From NCBI RefSeq assembly GCF_018812025.1, contig NC_063051.1, positions 8,507,896 through 8,571,895 of the forward strand: 64,000 nucleotides of DNA. The letters are read 5' to 3'. Positions within the stretch are counted from its first letter, which is position 1. Each line of letters opens with the position of its first letter. A program made the translations under genes and the position numbers. Below, piece by piece: positions 1 to 12,148 of the stretch. Under the pieces are notes generated by a model. It was not told the origin of the DNA. It made no database searches and saw nothing but the letters and a program-made list of their open reading frames with translations. Origin of the DNA: Megalobrama amblycephala. Taxonomy: Eukaryota; Chordata; Actinopteri; Cypriniformes; Xenocyprididae.

Positions 1-1454
1 GGCAAGTCTTCAAGGGCCATTCAGATAACTCCTAACTGTGGTTAATCTAATTTTGTATTTGCCACAACAAAACCAGTCCTGGGGCAAATAATTCAATTAT
101 TAAATATATGTAGGTGGTTAGCACAATGACTTTTGAAGCTTGGGGAACTATTTGTAACCAAGTAGATTTTATAGCAGTATGATTTCATTTCAGCTTCACA
201 TTTTACATCAGCTTCTTTCCATCAACATTGTTCCATCACTGAAGCTGATTTAACTTGATATGAGTTAATTATTTGGCTTTATCATTTGCATTTATCTCTC
301 TAGTGTTTAATAAAATAACGCTAAGACCAGAAAAATAAAACTCCAGTCCTCAGAGGTAAAGACGGAGAGAGATAAAAAGCAGAAAATGACTGCCAAAGGG
401 AACAGATAGTCAATTTTATTTTTTTTAATTTGTTATTTGATGAATTTTAACCTTTTAAACTCAATTACCATGCTGACCGTTTCTCTGATGCTACTAACAA
501 AATTATTATCCACAGTCTAAACATATAAAGCTAAAAAAAATTACGAAGGAAAAATAACACTATTGTTCAGAAATATGGTTTTCTTTCTAAGAGAGAAACA
601 AATGTATTAAAAAAAACGCCTCCTTAAAGGTTAAGTGTGTAATTTCTGTGCCGTTGAAAGAAAATGCAGAACTAATGATTGTTTTCCAGTGTCGTACTGT
701 TTACACTTCTCAGGGAAATCAACCCACGAATGGCTTATTAAAGTTCTCTGTATTGTATATGTATGGAATGGAGGAAGAAGAAATCTGCTTCATGTGCAAT
801 ATGAACAGCACACAGTCATGAGTCATCATCAGTATGCAGTTAAAGTTATCATGCCGTGCACTGACCTTACCCTCAGACTCAGGACTCTGAGCTCAGATCT
901 GTCTTAATATCCCAGAGCAGTGAAATATGTCCACATTTCAATTATTCTGAATTAGACTGGAACCCTTCATTAATATGCTCTACTACTGGAAGGGAAGATG
1001 TTTAGATTCAGAGCAATGAGAAGTACTATGAAAACTGAGACAAGATTGTGTTAGCATTGAACGTTGGTATTTAAACACAGAATAAGATGAATCTGTAAAC
1101 ATAGGATGACTAGAATTGTGGTTTACAACTAAAGATAATTTGCATATCCTCTTAGTTGCAACCTTATAAAAATCGATGCATTTGAACTTTTTATTTTCTC
1201 TAATGGTAAGTAAATTAGTTTTGAGATGGCAAAGTGTCTGAAAGATGGCAACAAGTCAAAGTTATTTATCAGATGCATCATACAGCATGATGCAGCAATA
1301 ATTCCTGGAAAAATCCCACAAAAGTAAACAAAAGGGAAAGTTAAATGGACAGTCTGTATTTGAACCCAAATACATTGTTTATTGAACAATATGAAAATTG
1401 ATGGAACAGCACAGCGCTGAGGAGAACAGGCAAGTATGCAGGTAAGTTGAGATT
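1..1454. other. Non-coding AT-rich sequence, no feature seen
   Basis: No gene, RNA or repeat boundary is visible here. The open frames are short, lack recognisable domains and do not look like exons. It reads as single-copy intergenic or intronic DNA up to the TTAA that starts the first transposon. Confidence 0.5.
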
Positions 1455-1458
1455 TTAA

Positions 1459-2346
1459 AGGTGCCCTAGAATTAAAAATTGAATTTATCTTGGCATAGAA
1501 CAAGAGTTCAGTACATGGAAATGACATACAGTGAGTCTCAAACACCGTTGTTTCCTCCTTATATAAATCTCATTTGTTTAAAAGACCTCCGACGAACAGG
1601 CGAATCTCAACACCGACTGTTATGTAACAGTCGGGGTGTACGCCCCCAATATTTGCATATGCCAGCTCATGTTCAAGCATTAGATAAGGGCAGGATGATT
1701 GGATGTGCACAGCTGAATCATCAGACTAGGTAAGCAAGCAAGGACAACAGCGAAAAATGGCAGATGGAGCGATAATAACTGACACGATCCATGATATCAT
1801 GATATTTTTAGTGATATTTGTAAATTGTCTTTCTAAATGTTTCGTTAGCATGTTGCTAATGTACTGTTAAATGTGGTTAAAGTTACCATCGTTTCTTACT
1901 GTATTCACGGAGACAAGACTGTCGTTATTTTCATTTTTAAACACTTGCAGTCTGTATAATGCATAAACACAACTTCATTCTTTATAAATCTCTCCAACAG
2001 TGTGTAATGTTAGCTTTAGCCACGGAGCACTATCAAACTCATTCAGAATCAAATGTAAACATCCAAATAAATACCATACTTACGCGATTAGACATGCTGC
2101 ATGACGAACACTTTGTAAAGAACAATTTTGAGGGTTATATTAGCTGTGTGAGCTCTGTGGGCGGGGAGCGTGAGCATTTAAAGGGGCCGCAGCCTAAATC
2201 GGCTCATATTAATGATGCCCCAAAATAGGCAGTTAAAAAAATTAATAAAAAATCTATAGGATATTTTGAGCTGAAACTTCACAGACACATTCAGGGGACA
2301 CCTTAGACTTATATTACATCTTTTAAAAAGACGTTCTACGGCACCT
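1459..2346 (+). mobile_element. TTAA-flanked non-autonomous DNA transposon, AGGTGCC family, copy 1
   Basis: The element runs from AGGTGCCCTAGAATT to ACGGCACCT and is bounded on both sides by TTAA (1455-1458 and 2347-2350). Four relatives occur in the window (8066, 12611, 22795 and 43832), all between TTAA sites. A TTAA duplication is known for the Kolobok and piggyBac superfamilies; the AGG start fits Kolobok better than the CCY start of piggyBac, but that is inference. It has no transposase, so it would need an autonomous partner. A palindrome at 1613-1634 (CCGACTGTTA, then TGTAACAGTCGG) is kept in all copies. Strand is arbitrary: this copy and 43832 are taken as plus. Confidence 0.85.
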
Positions 2347-2384
2347 TTAAAACGGCAGAGATATGGCAAGTAAATGAGTATTAA

Positions 2385-3236
2385 AGGCGTCCTTGATTAT
2401 GATTTCACTTTTAGTTAGTGTGTAATGTTGCTGTTTGATCATAAACAACATCTGCAAATTTACGACACTCAAAGTTCAATGCAAAGGGAGATATTTTCTT
2501 TTACAGAAGTCGCTTTTTAAGGACTACAACAAATGGCTGGTAGGGACTACAATGAGCTTCTTCCTGGGTTGGTGACATCACAAACCCCAAAGTTTACATA
2601 AACCCTGCCCCCAGGAACACGCAAGAAAGGGGGTGAGGCCATGTTGGGCTGCTTTAGAGAAGAGGAAGAGTTGTTGTAGTAGAGTGTTGTTACCATGCTG
2701 TCATTTTTTTATGCCAGATTGCTTCACAAACGAAGGTCAATTCAATGCTGGATTTGCATAAAAGATGAACATGATGGCACATGCTATGATGATGAGTTGA
2801 ATCAACTCCACAGAATCTACATAAATGTATCCACTAACCATTGAGAAACGTCCAGTTTCATTCTAAAAGTTGTAACTTCCTTCCCTTCCTGTTCCTGAGT
2901 CTCTCCATCAGTGTCGACTCCGGTTTGAACAATGTAAGGCTGAACACCGTTACTGACAATCCTCATTTTAGCTACGTGAGATTCTCCAGCTTTGTTGTTG
3001 TTGAGCAACCGAGGTGCAAGTTGTTAAAGCTCCGCCCTCTTTTGGAAGCTCAGCAGCTCATTTGCATTTAAAGGGACACACACAAAAACGGTGTGTTTTT
3101 GCTCACACCCATAGGGGCAAATTTGACAAGCTATAATAAATGATCTGTGGGGTATTTTGAGCTGAAACTTCACAGACACATTCAGACACCAGAGACTTAT
3201 ATTACATCTTGTAAAAAGGGGCATAATAGGTGCCCT
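2385..3236. mobile_element. TTAA-flanked non-autonomous DNA transposon, second family
   Basis: It begins AGGCGTCCTTGATTATGA just after TTAA (2381-2384) and ends AATAGGTGCCC before TTAA (3237-3240). Its last 100 bp share a stretch around TGAGCTGAAACTTCACAGAC with the AGGTGCC family, so the two families are related at that end. The interior is different and carries no transposase. I recognise the interior as a recurrent cyprinid repeat. Only 34 bp separate it from the element at 1459-2346. Confidence 0.75.
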
Positions 3237-3384
3237 TTAAATTGAAGAGTTATAGTAAGCTGGTGAATATAACAGGTAAACAACCGTCTGTTTGAATGAA
3301 TGAGTTAGTGAGTCCTTGATGAGGGCAAGTGATGTGCCAGAAGGGTGAGTATGAGGGAAAACGGACACAAACCAGAGACATTAT

Positions 3385-3584
3385 CAGGGATGTCCAGTCC
3401 TGCTCCTGTAGGACCACTGTCCTGCAAAGTTTAACTCCAACCCCAATTAAACACATCTGAACCAGCTAATCAGGGTCTTACTAGGCATACTAATAACTAG
3501 AAACTTCCAGGCAGATGTGTTGAGGCAAGTTGGAGCTAATCTCTACAGGACAATAACCCTCCAGGAGAGGTTTGGACACCTCTG
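3385..3584. mobile_element. Short hAT-like inverted-repeat element
   Basis: The left end CAGGGATGTCCAGTCC mirrors the right end GGTTTGGACACCTCTG. The CAGGG-type terminus and 200-bp size fit a hAT-derived miniature element. No 8-bp duplication is visible, so it is probably old. Confidence 0.55.
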
Positions 3585-3730
3585 CTTCAGGTAGATGAGT
3601 GAGATCGCTGGAAATTGGAGAACATAGGATATTGCTGGAGACTGGAGAATGAAGGAGACATTGAGAATCAGGTAAGTAATCCACAGGTAGACAATCAAAG
3701 GAGTAATAACTTTCCAAATCCAAAGATAGT

Positions 3731-4153
3731 GTCTAAGAGCCTGTTCACACGTAGACATGTTTAGCTTTATATGAAAAATTTTGTATCGTATCAGCATTTT
3801 GTCCAGACGGATCCAGCGTTTTGGGAGCCTGAAACCGCTATTTTTTGAAGAATAAATCTGAAAATGACACCCTTTCATTTTCATGTGTACAGCCAATCCG
3901 TATATTTTGTGAAATGAAGGTTTATGCGCATGTTCAAAGTCTTCTTCTCCGTTTTTAGTGTATCTCTGTGGCAGAAATGCAGCGCCGCATACTGGTCTGG
4001 CATGTATACTACATTGTTTTGAGACAGTTTCAGTGGTTTTGTGTGTATGTAGATATTTCTTGAGATGAAGCCATGTTTACAGATTTTTTTTTAGAACGAG
4101 GAAAAAAAAAGATCGGATAGGGAAAGCTCTGGCTTCGTGTGGATGTGGCCTAA
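3731..4153. mobile_element. Inverted-repeat element with TTCACACG / CGTGTGGA ends
   Basis: The left end GAGCCTGTTCACACG is mirrored by CGTGTGGATGTGGCC at the right. The interior lacks any transposase. Such ends are common in fish miniature elements. No clean target duplication is seen, so the boundaries may be off by some bases. Confidence 0.45.
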
Positions 4154-4226
4154 GTTTCCAAGTTGGTTACCAAGTTGGTTGATGCTGATGGTCAGAGTAT
4201 AACTGATGGAGTGAGTCAGGGAGTTA

Positions 4227-4395
4227 CAGGATAGTTCACCTAACAATGAAAAATCATCGCCTTCATGCACTTCTTTTCTACTGCAGAACACAAAAGAAGA
4301 AATAAAAAAAAAATGTCTCACTGTTTTGGGTCTAGTATTATTAAGCTGTGTGCAATGTGTGCACGATGTACCATAAACGATTAATTTCAAGCATT
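4227..4395 (+). repeat. Fragment of a GGATAGTTCACC-ended dispersed repeat
   Basis: AGGATAGTTCACCTAACAATG followed by a GAACACAAAAGAAG motif is the diverged left end of the abundant cyprinid TTCACCCAAAAATGAAAAT family, seen more fully at 40616-41329. The matching right end is absent. The short frame on the minus strand here is repeat-derived. Confidence 0.45.
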
Positions 4396-5319
4396 GTAGA
4401 GGGTTGGAGAAGTCATATCAGCATTTCTTTATAATACTTTAGCCTGATAATTTTGCATTCACAGATATTTCAGAAAAAAGAACTGATACATGTGTCACTA
4501 TGCTGGAGAAGCTGTGGGATTTGGAATAGGATTGGTTATGCTTTCAGTTATGCTGTTAGTGACATTACATTAATGTCTTTATACAGTTCTATTTTATCTG
4601 TTGATTAAAAAGGGCCTCCTATTGGGCTTTGCATCATTTCTTTCCCATCTTTTTTTGTCTGAGGCCAGTGGTAGGTCATTATATTGGCCATGAACATATA
4701 TTCTTAGAAGATTAAACAAGTTCATTCATCTTGCCACAGCTTTGATGATTAATTGTGTATCATTATGGAAAATGATGACAATAGTGTGCATACTGCTGTG
4801 TGGCATGAGAGATGAAAGCAGAAAACATTTCAAGAGTGATTTTGTTTGGCTTTTTAGCAGCTTGTCATCATAATTAGAAAATTGCTATACAGATGTATTT
4901 GTGGACAACTGAAGTCTTGGTAAAGGTTGAGGAGGGAAGAGATCTATCCTCTGCACATCTCACTAATTAGAAACATCTTGTCCCCAGTTGATTTGAGTAA
5001 GAGAAAGAAAGGCAAATGTTTTTTTATGTGGAAGAATCTTTGAAACCCTGGTGAGAAATCAAAGGTTGACCTTCTCTGTCTGCTCAGTGCCGTTGCTGTG
5101 GAACTCCTGTGGCGAGTGGAACTCAATGCTCCGTAGTGGGAATCAATATGACGGAAAGGTGGGATAACTTTAGTTCTTCCTCAGTGGATGTGTGTGCCTT
5201 TTCCTCTACAGAATAGCAGTCTTTTATTTTTTGATTTCTAATGTCACTGGGTGATGTAGTCTCAGTTATGTTACTTTTCATTATCAACTTTGTATTTGGT
5301 GTTTCTCCCAAAATTAGTA
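4396..5319. other. Non-coding stretch, no feature seen
   Basis: AT-rich sequence with short open frames that lack domains or exon-like context. No repeat boundary or RNA gene was recognised. Confidence 0.45.
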
Positions 5320-5327
5320 TTAAATTG

Positions 5328-5512
5328 GGTAACACTTTATATTAAGGTGACGTAGTTACATGGTACTTCATGTACTTACCATAATAATAACAGTAAATTA
5401 TGCATGAGTACAAGTAACTAACCCTAAACCAAATCCTAACCCTAACTGTAACTCTATAGTACATGCAGTTAATTAATATTACTCAGTACTTATTTGAAAA
5501 TAAAGTGTAACC
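5328..5512. mobile_element. 185-bp hAT-type miniature element with perfect 8-bp duplication
   Basis: The ends are GGTAACACTTTAT and ATAAAGTGTAACC. They are flanked by identical octamers TTAAATTG at 5320-5327 and 5513-5520. An 8-bp target duplication is diagnostic of hAT-type transposition (also possible for P-like elements). The interior is non-coding and holds a CCCTAAAC / CCCTAACC stretch. A longer relative with the same terminus is at 32663-33616. Confidence 0.85.
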
Positions 5513-5520
5513 TTAAATTG

Positions 5521-8061
5521 TGCATAATGGGTTCATTTTAGTAAATGTGTATGCTAATACAATATTGTTAATTTATGGCATATGCAGTTGTGCATATGTA
5601 TGTGTATACATTTTATTTGCAATGATTGTTATTATATATAATGTCACCCTTCTGTCCACTGAAAAACTCATATCTGTCAGCCATTAGCCGAGTTTTTCCT
5701 GTGTGATTTCAGTGTATCTGTGCCCATCTGCTTACCACATTTCAGCTTACCCATATCCTATTTGGCCAGTGATTTCCCTGAGAAGAGATATGATTTCATT
5801 ACCCTCCATTTACTTCTAGAATGGCCTTCGTTTGGAGACGTGATGACATCTTATCCTTGGCGGTAATGCCTCCTCTGGGGCTCTTAATGTACTTTCTTTT
5901 TAAAAACTATTTGGAGAAGTCATTGTGACCCAAAAGAAGAGATGTTTTCCCTTTCTCCAATTATCCCAATTTATAAAGCATGTCTATGAATGTATCCATG
6001 TGTTTAAAATAGCTCGTTCAAAGTTATAGTCTAAGAATGGATGAATTTTAACAACACCACTGCAAAACATTGATAGAATTATTCTGTTTCAGTGTCCAGA
6101 ACACAAGAACAGGTCCCATGTTAATGGCTCCTCATATATATATATATAATAGATATATATGGAGAGTATTCATATAAATTCCATTCAAAGCATGCATTTT
6201 CTTCAGATTTTGTTGTTTTAGGCAAATTGATTGAATGTCAGTAGAGCAAACTGTAGTTCTCTCATAGAATTTTTAATCATTGTCCGCCCACCCTGACAAG
6301 CAAGGTTCCCTTTGAGTAATTGAAAAATGTTCTGATGATTAAAGTAATATTCTGCTAAGGACTCTTTTCATTATTTTCAGTGCGCTTTTGAAATTACATT
6401 TATTGATTCCTCACTAATGGCTAAGAATACACACAGGGCTTTACCTTTAGTTCATTAATGAACTGAAATGTTTGCAAATATTGATTTTAATACACTAATC
6501 TCTAGTGATGAAATTGTTTCTGTTTTTTTCTCCCTTACGAGGGTATGCAGCTAACACTGCAGCTTCATTTTCCATGCAGGTGTGCGGTGGGATTTGGATA
6601 TCCCGTGTAGCATTCCCTACTCAAGATCTGCTTTTCATTCATTCATTTGTGTACTTTTTTTTTCTTCTAAAAATATATGTTTTTATACATTGCAAATAAA
6701 GATAATATCAAATATAATATATATTGTTAATAAACATTCAGGTTTTTGTGTAATGTTTTGTTCATTTTACACATATTTTTATGTGGTAGACTTGTGTTGT
6801 CCAGATAAATGATGTGAACGGCACAAGTTAAATTAGATATGTTTCCATCCGAATTGTGAGTTTAATTTATGTGAAAAATTGCAATATTGCAAAAACAGTT
6901 AGCAAATAAGGCATTGTTTCTAGCCCATGTCTTTGAGAGACCAAAATTGTCACTTGCAGGGAATTGGCTCTATATTGCATTTCAGAAGTGTATGGAGAGC
7001 AACATCTTTTCTTTTAATCTTTGAGCGAATTATTCAGTCACATGACTTGAGGCAATGTCACCTGACTTTTTTTACAAGTTGAAATTTTTCAATTATGGTG
7101 ATTATGACATGACGTGAATGCAGCTATAGACGTGACACATTTCACCTTTAAAGTTTAATTGCCAATCATAAAATGACCATCCAAACAAGATGGTTTGTTT
7201 TACTATTTCAGATTTTAGAACGATGTATTTTGAAAATTTTAATTGATTTCTTGCAGTCAGCTTTTAGTTTTTGTCATTATTGTTTGAATTTAAGAACTTT
7301 GCCAGCAAACAACCAATGCGAGTACTTTTGTGTTTGCCTGAATATGTTGTGCAGGCAGGCCACAGGTCTTATTCTCCTGTCAGAATCGTGTGTTTACACC
7401 GAAACACGTTTACTTCTTAGTGGGAGGCAAATCAGTTGAGCTGAATTCACAGATAAAACGACACTGTCATATAAACAGTGTTACATGAAAAGGTTCCATA
7501 AATCATGCATGACATTTCAATCTCTCCTTCCTTGTCACTTCAGCGGGTGACATTTCTGATGAGATGGAAAAACACTGACATGTACCGTGTGGTTAAAGGG
7601 ATTAGCTTAGTCTCTGATTCAGAATATCTCACTCTCTCTCCATTTACCACTGTGGATGAACTTAAAACTAAAACGAAATTAAAAACACCCTTCACCATCA
7701 ATCTGTTGATGGATGGCAGGCGTTTTGTGTGCCGCAGTATGAGGCAGTTCAATCAAACTAAAGTATCTCAGACTGACTATTTTTGGATATAGTCTGTTTA
7801 AGGATTTAATTAAGCAAGGCCAAAAAATAATCATATTTTTCCCCATGGTGCAGTATGCTGGTCATTACGTCTCAATGTAATCTAACTGTCAAGTATTTAC
7901 CAATTTATCTCTCTAAAAGTAACATGTCATATTTGTCATATTGGTCTGATTCTAAAATCAAACCTAAATTATATTTTAAATGATTTTCAGGATGCAGTGG
8001 TCAGCATACCGTGTCTTCAAATTTTACTCAAAAATTAATGTACATAAACATGCAAATTTTA
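5521..8061. other. Non-coding stretch with minor simple repeats
   Basis: No gene or transposon edge is recognised. There is a short AT dinucleotide run near 6135-6162. The part at 5640-5960 is less AT-rich and looks single-copy, but shows no splice-bounded open frame. The 95-codon frame at 7505-7792 has no recognised domain and is judged to be chance. Confidence 0.45.
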
Positions 8062-8065
8062 TTAA

Positions 8066-9024
8066 AGGTGCCCTAGAATGTTTTTTCACAAGATGTAATA
8101 TAAGTCTAAGGTGTCCCCTGAATGTGCCTGTGAAGTTTCAGCTCAAAATACCCCATAGATTTTTTTAAATACATTTTTTTAACTGCCTATTTTGGGGCAT
8201 CATTAAATATGCACCGATTCAGGCTGCGGCCCCTTTAAATCCTCGCGCTCCCCGCCCCGAGCTCGCGACTATAAAACAGTGCATAAAAAAAGTTCACACA
8301 GCTAATATAACCCTCAAATGGATCTTTACAAAATGTTCGTCATGCATGCTGCATGCATGCATCGGATCATGCGAGTATAGTATTTATTTGGATGTTTACA
8401 TTTGATTCTGAATGAGTTTGAGGCTGTGCTCCGTGGCTAAAGCTAACATTACACACTGTTGGAGAGATTTATAAAAAATGAAGATGTGTTTGTGCATTAT
8501 ACAGACTGCAAGTGTATAAAAATGAAAATAGCAACGGCGCCGTGAATATAGTAATAAACGATAGTAACTTTAACCACATTTAACAGTACATTAGCAACAT
8601 GCTAACGAAACATTTAGAAAGACAATTTACAAATATCACTAAAAATATAATGATATCATGGATCATGTCAGTTATTATTGCTCCATCTGCCATTTTTCGC
8701 TGTTGTCCTTGTTTGCTTACCTAGTCTGATGATTCAGCTGTGCACAGATCCAGACGTTAATACTGCCTGCCTTGTCTAATGCCTTGAACATGGACTGGCA
8801 TATGCAAATATTGGAGGCGTACATATTAATGATCCCGACTGTTACATAACAGTCGGTGTTATGTTGAGATTCGCCTGTTCTTAAGAGGTCTTTTAAACAA
8901 ATGAGATTTACATAAGAAGGAGGAAACAATGGTGTTTGAGACTCACTGTATGTCATTTCCATCTACTGAACTCTTGTTATTACTCTATGCCAAGATAAAT
9001 TCAATTTTCAATTCTAGGTCACCT
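8066..9024 (-). mobile_element. AGGTGCC-family TTAA element, copy 2
   Basis: It is inverted relative to the copy at 1459. Termini AGGTGCCCTAGAAT and ATTCTAGGTCACCT lie between TTAA 8062-8065 and TTAA 9025-9028. It carries the same internal markers, including the palindrome (8835-8856, here with TGTTACATAACA at its centre). It has an extra run of GCATG repeats near 8342-8362. No coding capacity. Confidence 0.85.
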
Positions 9025-9028
9025 TTAA

Positions 9029-9907
9029 AACATTTTGGCTCACTTGCTAAGTTTTGACCATTCTGGCCTATTCTGCAGCTCTTGAGTTATGCATGGCCAA
9101 GCACTTTGGTTAAAAAGTATAATATACTCATCCTACATTTTAGAGTTTGAAAAGTGAAGTTTGTCAAGACAAAAATATGGGCTTGGTGGTTGCTAAGTTC
9201 TTTCTAAGATGGATTGCAGTCATAATTATGAATGGAATTTTTGCTTGTCAGCTAGAATCTGATTTAGATGCAAAAGATACAGTTTAGCTGTCTGAGTCAG
9301 AACAGGGTGAAGGACTTTGTCAAGTTTGGTGGATGTAGCTTGAAGTTCTTTAGTTATAATTAGGCTTTAGGTATATGTTTTTATTGGCATAATAAAAATC
9401 ATTTATGTAAACATTTGTAATATTGCTATTTCAATGAGTGTGTCTTGCTGACCCTTGCAGAAACTAGTCCTGCTTGCAATCCTACACAACCTTCACTAGT
9501 CTCAGGCAATTTGACCAAACACATTTGAAAGTCATTTTAGATGAATGACAGCCCTTACAACAAGCTCATTTAGATGCCGTTCATGAGGCAGGTTGCCACA
9601 TTCCTCCACAATGAGTAATTGTTGGTTGTTTCTGTCCTTCATTTCAGCAGATGAAAATGTCTGCCAGGTACATATCAGTGGGACATTTTCACACTGATCA
9701 TGCTGTGCTATGCAGTAATTCATATTCACAGACAACGAATCGCCTTTAACTGAGAATATGAAGCCCCTTTAGGGGGCATGACTTGTATTGTTGTGTTGCG
9801 CTATGAATACTGACACAGTTAAAAAGTGCACTTTACAGTATAATGCTGTAATAATCCATATTGTTTAGGTTGACATGTTTTCAGAGCATCTCGCATTAAA
9901 TTTTATT
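9029..9907. other. Non-coding stretch, no feature seen
   Basis: No repeat edge, RNA or exon is recognised. A 67-codon minus-strand frame at 9532-9735 has no domain and no supporting context. Confidence 0.4.
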
Positions 9908-9915
9908 GGTTATAT

Positions 9916-10099
9916 CAGGGACTCTCAACTCTGGCCCTCAAGGTCCAATTTTCTGCAAAGTTTTGCCAACCCAAATGAAACAACTGAACAAGCAAGGTTT
10001 TCAGGATTACCATAAAGTTACTGGCAAGGGAGTTTGATCAAGGTTGGATCTAAACTCTGCAGGAAAGTGAATTTCGAGTGCTAGAGTTGGGAACCCCTG
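9916..10099. mobile_element. 184-bp hAT-type miniature element with perfect 8-bp duplication
   Basis: It starts CAGGGACTCTCAACTCTG and ends AGAGTTGGGAACCCCTG, an imperfect terminal inverted repeat. Identical octamers GGTTATAT flank it at 9908-9915 and 10100-10107. The CAGGG terminus and 8-bp duplication are classical hAT marks. No coding capacity. The intact duplication suggests it is younger than the similar 3385-3584 element. Confidence 0.88.
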
Positions 10100-10107
10100 G
10101 GTTATAT

Positions 10108-11850
10108 ATATCTTCTGACAAACATTTTACCTGGCACCATATTTAATTTGAGAGCCACAGGAGGATTTTCAATGAATAGATTTTGTTCTTAAATTTCAAA
10201 AAGCTAAATTATAGCTTCTAAAAACTTGGAATATCTTGGAATAAAGTTGTATGGACTACTTTTTATGATACTTTTACTGGTTGTTTTGTTAGACCCTACC
10301 AGCAAGGCTAGAAATGTTAGGTCCTGCCAACTACGACATGCCAGGAATATTGAGAAATAGTCGCAGAATTATATTTTTTTGGGGGAGGGGGTGAACTGTT
10401 CCTTTAAAGAAAAGAATGGGCCCTTCCATTTGCCATTTAAAAAAAGTCACAAAGGCAAAATTGTGTTGGACAGGTGATTTTTATGGTTTATATGAGTCTT
10501 TTAGGTTTAGTTACAGTGCTGGAATATAATTTAAAAGACAAATGAACAATAGTGAACATTATTAGAGATAACTAAACCAAACAGGCTCTGTGATCTAGCT
10601 TGATTTGTTTCAAACTACCTATCTGCCCTCTATTCTCAGATTATTTACCACATTAGGAGTCATTTCATTGTTCCACAGGGCTAGTATGATTTCTTTATCT
10701 AATATACCAGTCCTCTGCTGTAGAAACGTAGAGTAAAAATGTCAGAATGCACACTATAATCTGTTTTGGGTTTTTAATAGTTTTAATATGTATTGCAGAT
10801 ATCTGAGGTGGCAATTCTGAGCTGTCATCTATATAAACTGTTATCATCTATAGAGCGTATGTGAAACAATAAATGCACTTTGTGCATGTCCACATCTGCG
10901 GCATCTCCTCGTATTTGACGTTCTTGTTCTTTTCCCTCCTTTTTCGTCCTTTTTGTTTGCCTGCAATTGGGTCTGTGAATGTTTCAGACTGGCTTTGAGT
11001 GACTTTTTGTCAGTCCTTTTTATGAGCGATCACGAATTAGCATCTGCTTAACACCATAAAACCACTTTGAACCACCGGATCAATTAAAACGAATCGGATA
11101 ATTTAATTCATTAGGTAGTAACATCAAAGTGGATGGCCGTCCTCACTTCCCTTGAGAATTAGAAATGTGTGGCGTGTGCCATAAAATGGGAAAACGTTTT
11201 GATTAGACCCACATACCCCAGATAAATTGACTTATTGAACATTTTCTACTGGAAGTTTGCCAAGGGAAGCAAGGATTTCTGTCCTTCATTTGTCAGTGAA
11301 GGCTAATTCGAGGGATTGGCTAAAGCCGCCTTTCTTTTCTATTTGAATAAAATAAATGCAAGGTGATCAACTCCACCATTCAGGGATTGCTCTGTGTCCT
11401 TGGAGCATTTACATAGGTTGTTTGTCTTTCACATGAAAAGCAGGAGAGTGTGGGCGTTTATCTGCTTTGAATCCCACCTGATTCCATCCCCTCGTTCTCT
11501 CCTTTCATCCGAACATCCTTTGCCTCTCTATCATGCCAGGCATTAATCCTTGAGGAACACCAACAGTTTCTGTTATCAATTATTAATCCATCTCCATAGC
11601 AATGAAATGCAAAGATGAGGAGCCATTCATTGGCCATTAAAAGATTGTTCCCACGCAGGAGCACATACACATATTTGAGGATTACTTTTATACTATTAAT
11701 GTTTATAAGTCAGAATCCGTATACCATGGTACAGGGAGGGTGTTTTCATATATGAGCCTTATTAAATGATTCCCATATTCATACACCATGGCATTTTCAT
11801 GGTACTCCAATGTACTTAGATAAATACAATTTTTTTTTTACAGTAACACT
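10108..11850. other. Non-coding stretch; one repeat end and a possible conserved block
   Basis: GGTGAACTGTTCCTTTAA near 10390-10407 is the right end of a GTTCACC-type repeat whose left end is not seen. The block at about 11030-11300 has several homeodomain-like ATTA / TAATT cores and reads as single-copy sequence. The minus-strand frame 11458-11670 has no recognised domain. Confidence 0.4.
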
Positions 11851-11940
11851 TTACAATAAGGTTCATTTGATAACTTTACTTAATGTATTAACTAACATGA
11901 ACTAACCATGAGCAATACATTTGGGTAACACTTAACACTT
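11851..11940 (+). repeat. Truncated GTAACACTTTA-ended repeat
   Basis: AGTAACACTTTACAATAAGG followed by a TAACATGAACTAACCATGAG motif is the left end of a well-known cyprinid family with the same terminus as 5328-5512. The rest of the element is missing. Confidence 0.5.
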
Positions 11941-11942
11941 TT

Positions 11943-12148
11943 TGTTTCGAATCAGTGGTTCGAAGCACGTACCAAACTGTCAAAGTCACGCCCCCCAGTG
12001 GTGAACCATTGAAATTTCGAAAAACTTATGACGTAACGAAGCTTCGTTTACTGAAATCACGTAACATTGGCAGTTTGATACATGCTCCAAAAGATTTGTA
12101 AAGCTTCGAAGCTTCAAGAAGCGGTATTTTGAAATTGCCCATCACTAG
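11943..12148 (-). repeat. Fragment of a hAT-like repeat with TTCGAAGC motifs
   Basis: The stretch is rich in TTCGAA and GCTTCGAAGC. It finishes at GCCCATCACTAG, which on the other strand is the CTAGTGATGGGC terminus of a common fish repeat. The opposite end is truncated, so no target duplication can be checked. Confidence 0.4.

Noticed and set aside
3385..3584. 8-bp target duplication for this hAT-like element
   Set aside because: The flanking octamers (GACATTAT and CTTCAGGT) do not match.
5400..5450. CCCTAACC-like runs as interstitial telomere repeats
   Set aside because: The units are irregular (CCCTAAACC, CCTAACC) and lie inside a hAT-type element where such blocks are typical.
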